NCBI GenBank assembly: GCA_041485125.1 | Contig: JBGPIT010000296.1 | Span: 1-6,362, forward strand | From: JBGPIT01 sp041485125 | GTDB lineage: Bacteria; Desulfobacterota; Binatia; UTPRO1 | Reading direction: 5' to 3' | DNA: 6,362 nucleotides | In this document: one piece after another, positions 1 to 3,737 of the stretch | How positions within the stretch are numbered: the first letter of the stretch is position 1 | How the letters are laid out: each line of letters starts with the position of its first letter | Program-made: the position numbers and the translations under genes | The notes under the pieces: generated by a model | Told to the model about the DNA's origin: nothing | Database searches by the model: none | What the model saw: the letters and a program-made list of their open reading frames with translations, nothing else

Positions 1-281
1 AGGCCGCCGGAGAGAAATACCGATCGAACGATCGTTCCCGGCGAGACATGGCCTTCGAACTCGCCGTCTTTCGGAAGGCAGCCGCTCCGCTCCATGTGAT
101 ATCGAAATCGATTGTCCTGTGGCCAATCGTATTTGCGCACTTCGTACGTCAGCGGGGTGATGCCGACGAATCGCTCGTTGATGGTCACCTTCGCTCCCGG
201 CGGCATCGTGCGGATCAACGTCTCACTCGCGCAGCCTGCCGCGAGGGCGGCGCAACCCAGGGCAAGCACTGTACGGTTCAC
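1..281 (-). CDS. PEGA-like small lipoprotein, C-terminus outside window
   Basis: This leftward reading frame stays open to the window edge (93 complete codons), so its C-terminus is not seen. I chose the GTG at 281-279 as start because GGAGGAG (288-294, read on the minus strand) sits 6 nt before it; the in-frame ATG at 287-285 touches that site and is a poorer choice. The N-terminus is a short hydrophobic signal ending in LAAGC, a lipobox-like sequence with Cys17 as the probable lipidated residue. The mature part begins CASETLIR and continues with a PEGA-like stretch (PPGAKVTINERFVGITP). It aligns along its visible length with the divergent lipoprotein at 360-851: TLIRTMPPGAKVTIN matches VLIRAYPADARIAVN, FRYHMERSG matches FRYHVEREG, and KDGEF matches QDGSF. 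PEGA domains are surface beta modules; no enzymatic role is visible. It is a divergent paralogue of its neighbour. Whether it also ends in a SHOCT domain cannot be told. Confidence 0.85.
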   Translation of the reverse strand, partial: MNRTVLALGCAALAAGCASETLIRTMPPGAKVTINERFVGITPLTYEVRKYDWPQDNRFRYHMERSGCLPKDGEFEGHVSPGTIVRSVFLSGG

Positions 282-287
282 GGGCAT

Positions 288-294
288 CTCCTCC
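288..294 (-). promoter_or_regulatory. Ribosome binding site deciding a GTG start
   Basis: On the minus strand this reads GGAGGAG, close to the ideal anti-16S match. It directly abuts an ATG (287-285), leaving no spacer, but lies 6 nt from an in-frame GTG (281-279). The GTG is therefore the likelier start of the leftward lipoprotein gene. Confidence 0.6.
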
Positions 295-300
295 GGGCGA

Positions 301-331
301 TTGAGCTATCAGACTGAATTCTCGCTATACA
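301..331 (+). promoter_or_regulatory. Possible sigma70-like promoter for the rightward cluster
   Basis: The gap between the two divergent lipoprotein genes must hold promoters in both directions. Rightward, TTGAGC (301-306) and TATACA (326-331) resemble -35 and -10 boxes, but the 19-nt spacing is long; reading the -10 as CTATAC gives 18. No convincing leftward promoter was found. This is a by-eye match in an AT-richer patch and is weak evidence. Confidence 0.3.
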
Positions 332-359
332 CGAATTACCGGCTCCAGGAGGGAGACTC

Positions 360-851
360 ATGCAACGCTCGACGTCGACACGGGTGATCACGATCTGCGT
401 ACTCTCGTTGGCGGCGCAGGGCTGCGCCGAGTCCGTCCTCATCCGCGCCTATCCCGCCGATGCGCGGATCGCCGTCAATGGGCAACGGCTCGGCACCAGT
501 CCCGCTACCTACACCGTTCCGCGAGGCAGCGGGCCGCGGGACGGAAACTTCAGATACCACGTCGAGCGCGAAGGATTTCAGCCGCAGGATGGATCGTTCA
601 CATTCAAGCCCGCTGGAGGAAGGATCACCGGCGGCATCTTCACGCTCGGCATCCTTTTCTTGTTCAAGTCACCGTTGGCATTGCCGGACGAGATCGAGGT
701 CGTTCTCGAGCCGAACGAGACGTCGCCTCTGCAAGAAACGCGACCTTCGCCGGCTCAGCAGCTCCGGCACCTGGACGATCTTCTCGATCGGGGAACGATC
801 ACCGAAGAAGAGTTCAAGCGACAACGGAACAAGATCCTGCACAACCTTTGA
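360..851 (+). CDS. Lipoprotein with PEGA-like domain and C-terminal SHOCT domain
   Basis: The protein has 163 residues. AGGAGG (347-352) lies 7 nt before the ATG, giving a firm start. Residues 1-21 form a signal peptide ending AAQGC, with Cys22 the likely lipidation site. Residues 25-75 resemble a PEGA module (IRAYPADARIAVNGQRLGTSPATY). Residues 88-103 (ITGGIFTLGILFLFKS) are hydrophobic and could pack on or enter a membrane. Residues 130-161 (QQLRHLDDLLDRGTITEEEF, then KRQRNKIL) are a typical SHOCT short helical module, seen at the C-termini of many proteins and thought to mediate oligomerisation. The protein is expected to be exported and lipid-anchored, probably in the outer membrane. It is a paralogue of the divergent gene at 1-281. 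It is the first of four closely spaced rightward genes, with the rhodanese start 11 nt after its stop. No enzymatic residues are seen, so its function is structural or unknown. Confidence 0.9.
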   Translation: MQRSTSTRVITICVLSLAAQGCAESVLIRAYPADARIAVNGQRLGTSPATYTVPRGSGPRDGNFRYHVEREGFQPQDGSFTFKPAGGRITGGIFTLGILFLFKSPLALPDEIEVVLEPNETSPLQETRPSPAQQLRHLDDLLDRGTITEEEFKRQRNKILHNL

Positions 852-862
852 GGGGTGGCCGA

Positions 863-1207
863 ATGGTAGCCGATGGTTCAGCCGAACCGCGGAACGTGCG
901 CTGCGCCGAGCTCGAGCAATGGCTCGCCGAAGGTCGTCCCTGCACGATCCTCGACGTTCGCACCGAGCCCGAGTGGACGGCGCGGCACATCCCGGGCGCG
1001 ACGCTCGTCCCGCTGCACGAGCTCGAGGCACGGCTCGACGAGGTGCTCGATCTACCCGGCCCGCTGGTCGTCCACTGCGAGCACGGCGTGCGCTCCGTGA
1101 GTGCGGCACATTTCCTCGCCGCGCGCGGCAGGGGTGACGTCTTCAACGTCACCGAAGGGCTGTGCGCATGGCGCGGTCCGGTCGAGTCGGGTCCGGTTGC
1201 ATCCTAG
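863..1207 (+). CDS. Single-domain rhodanese-like sulfurtransferase
   Basis: The product is 114 residues, the size of a stand-alone rhodanese. I chose the ATG at 863 because GAGGGG (850-855) lies 7 nt upstream. A TTG at 848 in the same frame overlaps the previous stop but has no proper site. Family landmarks are clear: ILDVRTEPEW (residues 29-38), RHIPGA (41-46), VVHCEHGVRS (69-78) and EGLCAWRG (98-105). The loop CEHGVRS carries the presumed catalytic Cys72 and Arg77 of the CxxGxRS active site. Such enzymes carry a persulfide on the cysteine and pass sulfur to an acceptor; the acceptor here is unknown. There is no signal peptide, so it should be cytosolic. It sits 11 nt after the lipoprotein gene and 39 nt before the repeat peptide gene, suggesting co-transcription. 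A sulfur-delivery role in peptide modification is possible but unproven; a general housekeeping role is equally possible. Confidence 0.92.
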   Translation: MVADGSAEPRNVRCAELEQWLAEGRPCTILDVRTEPEWTARHIPGATLVPLHELEARLDEVLDLPGPLVVHCEHGVRSVSAAHFLAARGRGDVFNVTEGLCAWRGPVESGPVAS

Positions 1208-1246
1208 CGAGGCGGCAACGTAAGCTTTCGGGACGAGGAGAATCTC

Positions 1247-1504
1247 ATGAATGACGACAAGGCGATCGATCTCGCATCCCTCAAGAAGGCGTTGGCCGTG
1301 GAGATCACCGCGATGAGCGAAGATCTTGAAAGCTCGACCGCGGCATCCTCCGGCGTGCCAGCTTGGCAAGATCGGTTCGTGGCCTCCGGCAAAGACGTTG
1401 CACCCGCGAACCCAAGAGCCGCCGAGACCGAGACAGGTCGGGCCGCGTGGCAGCGGCGCTTCGTCGCCTCGGGGAAGATCGCCCCCGCTCCTCAGCGCGG
1501 TTAA
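1247..1504 (+). CDS. Candidate RiPP precursor peptide with duplicated AWQxRFVASGK core
   Basis: This 85-residue peptide starts at an ATG with GAGGAG (1235-1240) 6 nt upstream, a strong site. Residues 1-30 (from MNDDKAIDLASLKKALAVEI) are charged and look helical, as leader peptides often do. Residues 39-57 and 67-84 are two copies of AWQxRFVASGK followed by a short APA..R tail. Between and before the copies lies Ala/Ser/Thr/Glu-rich linker. There are no cysteines, no signal peptide and no known domain. The next gene, 27 nt downstream, encodes an HExxH protein of the type now linked to alpha-ketoglutarate-dependent beta-hydroxylation of peptides, so this peptide is its obvious candidate substrate. 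That the repeats are the modified cores is inference. The peptide does not match a precursor family I know. An alternative is a small structural or regulatory protein with a repeated binding motif. The reading frame itself is well supported; the RiPP role is about 60 percent likely. Confidence 0.8.
   Translation: MNDDKAIDLASLKKALAVEITAMSEDLESSTAASSGVPAWQDRFVASGKDVAPANPRAAETETGRAAWQRRFVASGKIAPAPQRG
1361..1417 (+). repeat. Core repeat copy 1 in the candidate precursor
   Basis: This segment encodes residues 39-57, AWQDRFVASGKDVAPANPR. Ten of the first eleven residues equal those of copy 2; only Asp42 differs (Arg in copy 2). Among those ten shared residues, seven codons differ from copy 2 at the third base. 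Confidence 0.85.
1445..1498 (+). repeat. Core repeat copy 2 in the candidate precursor
   Basis: This segment encodes residues 67-84, AWQRRFVASGKIAPAPQR, 28 residues after copy 1 and one residue before the C-terminal glycine. It is one residue shorter than copy 1 in the part after the lysine. TGG, TTC and GCC are the only shared codons among the ten identical residues. Confidence 0.85.
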
Positions 1505-1531
1505 CCACGCCGAGCGACGGGCGCGCCGCTC

Positions 1532-2965
1532 GTGCGGCCGCCGCCGGTTCATGTTCGCTGTCGCCATCTGACCGAGACGCTTCCATCGTTGTGGACCGAC
1601 GCGACGCCGTTCCGGCGTCGCTACGAGAAAAGCGCAGCCGCGCTCCTCGCCATTCGGAGCGTCGTCGAGCGCCGGCAACTGCTCGACGGCCGCGAAGGCG
1701 AAGCGCTCGCGCTCCTCGATCTGCTCGAAGCCGCGAGCCCGCACGCCTTCGGCACGGTATGGAGCGAGCCGTCGAGCCAGTGGTGGATCGTCCTCGCGTG
1801 GCATCTCGTCGGCGCGTGCCTACATCCTGAGGAGTCGTCGCCGGAGGCCCGTGCCCACACCGCAGCGCTCGGCGTTCGGAGTCCGTCCGAAGCGTTGGCG
1901 CTCCATCTGGGCGAGCTCGAGCGCATCGTGCTGAGCGTAGCATTGATCGATCGCTCGGCTTGCTCGTTCGCGCGCCCGCTCGACGCGCGGCTCCCCTTCG
2001 CGTTGCCGGGAACCGGCCTCGTCCTCGCCGGCGCGGAACGGGTGCAGATACGCGGTTGCCGTGCAGGACGGCTCGAAGTCGACGAACCGACGATCGTGGA
2101 GCGTTCCGCCGAAGCGACGTGTGCCGACTACGCGCTCCTGCTCGAGCCCGCCGCGTTCGACCTACCGGGCCTGTCGATCGTACGATCGCTGCGCGACGTG
2201 CCCCGCAGCTTCCAACGTGAGCAGGTGCCGCTCGTCGCCGCCGCGTTGGAGCTCATCCATCACCATCAGCCCGAGAGCTTCGCGCAGCTCCGCGCGATGA
2301 TGCGCGTCGCCGCGATGAAGCCGCGGAACGTCGGCGACTACTCGAACGTCTCCCAGTCGGATCTCCCCGGCGCCTTCATCTGCACCGCGACAGCCAACCC
2401 GTTCGTTCTGGCCGACTCGATCGTGCACGAGTTGCATCACAACCGTCTCTTCTTTCTCCAGGACGAGGCACCGCTCTTCGCCGGAGAGCGCGACGGCGTC
2501 GCCGAAGCGGGAACGTTCTACTCGCCGTGGCGTGACGATCTTCGACCGTTGCAAGGGCTCTTTCACGGCGTGTTCGTCTATGTGCCGGTGCTACGCTTCT
2601 GGATCGCGGTCGTCCGTGCGGGCGCAGTCTCGGGCGACGCACGGCTCTACGGTCTCGATCAGCTCGCTCGGATTCCCGTCCAATGTGCCGTCGCCGTCAC
2701 GCAGCTTCGCCGTCACGCCCAGCTCACCGAGCGCGGCAATGCCGTGCTGGCGGAGGTCGCCGCCGAGCTCGATCGCGCGACGGCCGATGCGCACGCGCTC
2801 GGCGCGACACTCGACGGACCCGCGACGATCTTTCACGACGATGGGCGGTTCACGTCGGAGGTATCCGCGGCGGGGCCGATCAGCGTCCGGCAGTCGCTGC
2901 TAGAGCATTGGCGGCGCTACGACGTCGGAGGGCAGCTCACAGCCGCGGACCTTGGCTGTTCGTGA
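1532..2965 (+). CDS. HExxH-motif protein, probable alpha-KG-dependent peptide beta-hydroxylase
   Basis: The protein has 477 residues. The GTG at 1532 is the first usable start after the in-frame TAA that ends the peptide gene; no strong ribosome binding site precedes it, so the start is uncertain (a TTG at 1589 is the alternative) and translation may be coupled to the gene upstream. Residues 1-135 are mostly helical. The core has GAFICTATANPFVLADSIVHELHH (residues 280-303 in two parts), with HExxH at His299-Glu300-Leu301-His302-His303. It is followed by FYSPWRDDLRPLQGLFHG (329-346) and VYVPVLRFW. This spacing of HExxH, PWR..RP and HG is what I recall for the bacterial 'HEXXH motif domain' family (TIGR04267-like), now described as iron- and alpha-ketoglutarate-dependent peptide beta-hydroxylases rather than proteases. 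His299 and His303 are expected metal ligands; the third ligand and the 2-oxoglutarate-binding arginine (perhaps in PWR or RP) are inferred. No signal peptide is seen, so it is probably cytosolic. It lies 27 nt after its likely substrate. A zinc peptidase is the alternative from HExxH alone. Confidence 0.85.
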   Translation: MRPPPVHVRCRHLTETLPSLWTDATPFRRRYEKSAAALLAIRSVVERRQLLDGREGEALALLDLLEAASPHAFGTVWSEPSSQWWIVLAWHLVGACLHPEESSPEARAHTAALGVRSPSEALALHLGELERIVLSVALIDRSACSFARPLDARLPFALPGTGLVLAGAERVQIRGCRAGRLEVDEPTIVERSAEATCADYALLLEPAAFDLPGLSIVRSLRDVPRSFQREQVPLVAAALELIHHHQPESFAQLRAMMRVAAMKPRNVGDYSNVSQSDLPGAFICTATANPFVLADSIVHELHHNRLFFLQDEAPLFAGERDGVAEAGTFYSPWRDDLRPLQGLFHGVFVYVPVLRFWIAVVRAGAVSGDARLYGLDQLARIPVQCAVAVTQLRRHAQLTERGNAVLAEVAAELDRATADAHALGATLDGPATIFHDDGRFTSEVSAAGPISVRQSLLEHWRRYDVGGQLTAADLGCS

Positions 2966-3019
2966 GGACTTTCGCCCGCCGCCAGTGGCTGTTGTACCGC
3001 TCATACTTCTCATGTCAGT

Positions 3020-3035
3020 GTCTAGCAGGCTAGAC
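3020..3035. repeat. Perfect palindrome in the gap after the hydroxylase gene
   Basis: GTCTAGC (3020-3026) and GCTAGAC (3029-3035) are perfect inverted arms around AG. It lies 55 nt after the stop at 2965 and could be a protein-binding site or a short hairpin ending the upstream transcript, but no T-tract follows. Otherwise nothing recognisable is seen between 2966 and 3055. Confidence 0.5.
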
Positions 3036-3055
3036 GCGTAGCGACTGGACGCGAT

Positions 3056-3083
3056 AGCTGTCGACGATGACCGGTCGACAGCT
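3056..3083. repeat. 10-bp perfect inverted repeat over the hicA start codon
   Basis: AGCTGTCGAC (3056-3065) pairs perfectly with GTCGACAGCT (3074-3083) around the 8-nt loop GATGACCG, which contains the ATG of the hicA remnant (3067-3069). As DNA it could be an operator bound by HicB, whose C-terminal helix-turn-helix is present downstream. As RNA it would bury the start codon in a hairpin loop. Both readings are inferences; HicAB operons are known to autoregulate. Confidence 0.5.
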
Positions 3084-3245
3084 TCTCGCGCGGCTTCGCC
3101 GCGGTGATCTCACGTACGCGTGCGCTGTGGTCGATGCGTCACGACTGTTCCGGTACGCGCAGGCGAGGATCTCGGGCCGGGGCTGCTTCGAGCGATCGAA
3201 CGTGATCTGGAGCCATGTCTCGGCAAAGGATGGCTGACGCGATGA
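3067..3245 (+). pseudogene. hicA: Broken hicA toxin gene (frame change and internal loss)
   Basis: From the ATG at 3067 the reading starts MTGRQLLARLRR, which fits the first helix of HicA mRNA interferases. It then runs out of register and ends after 56 residues at 3235-3237. From 3108 another frame reads SHVRVRCGRCVTTVPV and then RAGEDLGPGLLRAIERDLEP, closely matching the rest of HicA, including the Ser-His that should follow a glycine at the active site and the conserved TVPV and LRAI parts. This second frame ends with TGA at 3243-3245, overlapping the hicB ATG at 3242 as ATGA, as in intact hicAB operons. Between the parts the usual segment of roughly eight to ten residues leading to the glycine-serine-histidine is missing, and a stop (3105-3107) closes the second frame upstream. 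The toxin is therefore probably inactive. A programmed frameshift is unlikely because residues are missing too; a sequencing error alone would not explain the shortening. Confidence 0.7.
3089..3103. repeat. GC-rich hairpin at the hicA break point
   Basis: CGCGGC (3089-3094) and GCCGCG (3098-3103) form a perfect 6-bp stem around TTC. Its right edge coincides with the point where the hicA coding frame is lost (between about 3102 and 3108). Such a hairpin could have helped a replication slip that caused the deletion. No T-tract follows, so it is not a convincing terminator. Confidence 0.4.
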
Positions 3246-3616
3246 AACGATACACCGTGCGTTATGAGCGCGATGAGGCAGGTTGGTGGGTAGCGTCGGT
3301 GAAAGGAGTTCGCGGCTGCCACTCACAAGGTCGGAGCCTCGATGAAGCCGAGCGGCGGGTTCGGGAAGCGCTCGCTCTGGTGGTACGCGGGGCGGAAAAT
3401 GCGGAGCTCGCCAGCGATGTGCGACTGCCTAGCGACGTTCGCCGAGCGGTAACGGAGTTCAAGGTCGCACGCACGCGTGCAGAGCGCGAACAGGCCCGAG
3501 TGCGCGCCGCGGGGGCGACCGCCGTTCGCGTTCTGCGTGAACGGCTCAAGATAGGCGTGCGGGATGCGGGAGCGCTCCTTGGGCTGTCGCATCAGCGCAT
3601 CCATCAGATCGGCTGA
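3242..3616 (+). CDS. hicB: HicB-family antitoxin with C-terminal helix-turn-helix
   Basis: The product has 124 residues. I chose the ATG at 3242 because MKRYTVRYERDEAGWWVASV is the normal HicB beginning and the ATG overlaps the ancestral hicA stop (ATGA). AAAGGA (3225-3230) lies 11 nt upstream, a somewhat long spacing. The in-frame ATGs at 3215 and 3230 would only add residues drawn from hicA sequence. Residues 3-50 form the compact HicB fold (YTVRYERDEAGWW, then VRGCHSQGRSLDEAERRVREAL), which in the family blocks HicA. Residues 60-92 are a charged helical linker. Residues 94-124 (VRDAGALLGLSHQRIHQIG at the end) form a helix-turn-helix expected to bind the operon's own promoter. The gene appears complete. 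Its toxin partner upstream is broken, so HicB may survive as an orphan regulator or as an antidote to a related toxin elsewhere; that is inference. Confidence 0.88.
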   Translation: MKRYTVRYERDEAGWWVASVKGVRGCHSQGRSLDEAERRVREALALVVRGAENAELASDVRLPSDVRRAVTEFKVARTRAEREQARVRAAGATAVRVLRERLKIGVRDAGALLGLSHQRIHQIG

Positions 3617-3657
3617 CGGCAGCATCACCGTTCGACGCCAACCTTCTTCCCCGTTCG

Positions 3658-3687
3658 TTGGCGGTCGGCCGGTGGCGAGCCTATGCT
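3658..3687 (+). promoter_or_regulatory. Possible promoter of the beta-helix protein gene
   Basis: TTGGCG (3658-3663) and TATGCT (3682-3687) are separated by 18 nt and resemble sigma70 -35 and -10 boxes. They lie about 50 nt before the ATG at 3738, leaving room for a short leader. By-eye match only. Confidence 0.35.
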
Positions 3688-3693
3688 GCGAAC

Positions 3694-3710
3694 GCCCGGC
3701 GCCTTCGGGC
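3694..3710. repeat. Short inverted repeat in the 5' leader
   Basis: GCCCG (3694-3698) and CGGGC (3706-3710) could form a 5-bp stem with a 7-nt loop, just upstream of AGGAAGGA (3724-3731). It may be a leader hairpin or the remains of a hicB terminator; no T-tract follows. Little weight should be put on it. Confidence 0.25.
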
Positions 3711-3737
3711 AGCCCTACTTCACAGGAAGGACTTCCC

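Noticed and set aside
26..37. 12-bp palindrome GAACGATCGTTC.
   Set aside because: It lies inside the leftward lipoprotein coding region and is probably a chance result of CGATCG-rich codons.
848..862. TTG start for the rhodanese overlapping the previous stop codon.
   Set aside because: The ATG at 863 has GAGGGG 7 nt upstream, and the extra five residues add nothing to the fold.
460..1137. A 225-codon rightward frame spanning the lipoprotein and rhodanese genes.
   Set aside because: The product is Arg/Ser-rich without domains, and it overlaps two well-supported genes in another frame.
1505..1531. The peptide gene and hydroxylase gene are in the same frame with only one TAA between them, hinting at a readthrough fusion.
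   Set aside because: A shared frame occurs by chance one time in three, the nine intervening codons look unstructured, and separate peptide and enzyme genes make good sense.
2426..2443. HELHH read as a zinc metalloprotease active site.
   Set aside because: The surrounding YSPWR..RP..HG block and the adjacent repeat peptide fit the alpha-ketoglutarate HExxH hydroxylase family better; a protease is kept only as the alternative.
3030..3326. Leftward frame across the hicA region.
   Set aside because: It lies opposite the recognisable hicA/hicB coding sequence and shows no family motifs; a shadow of GC-rich coding DNA.
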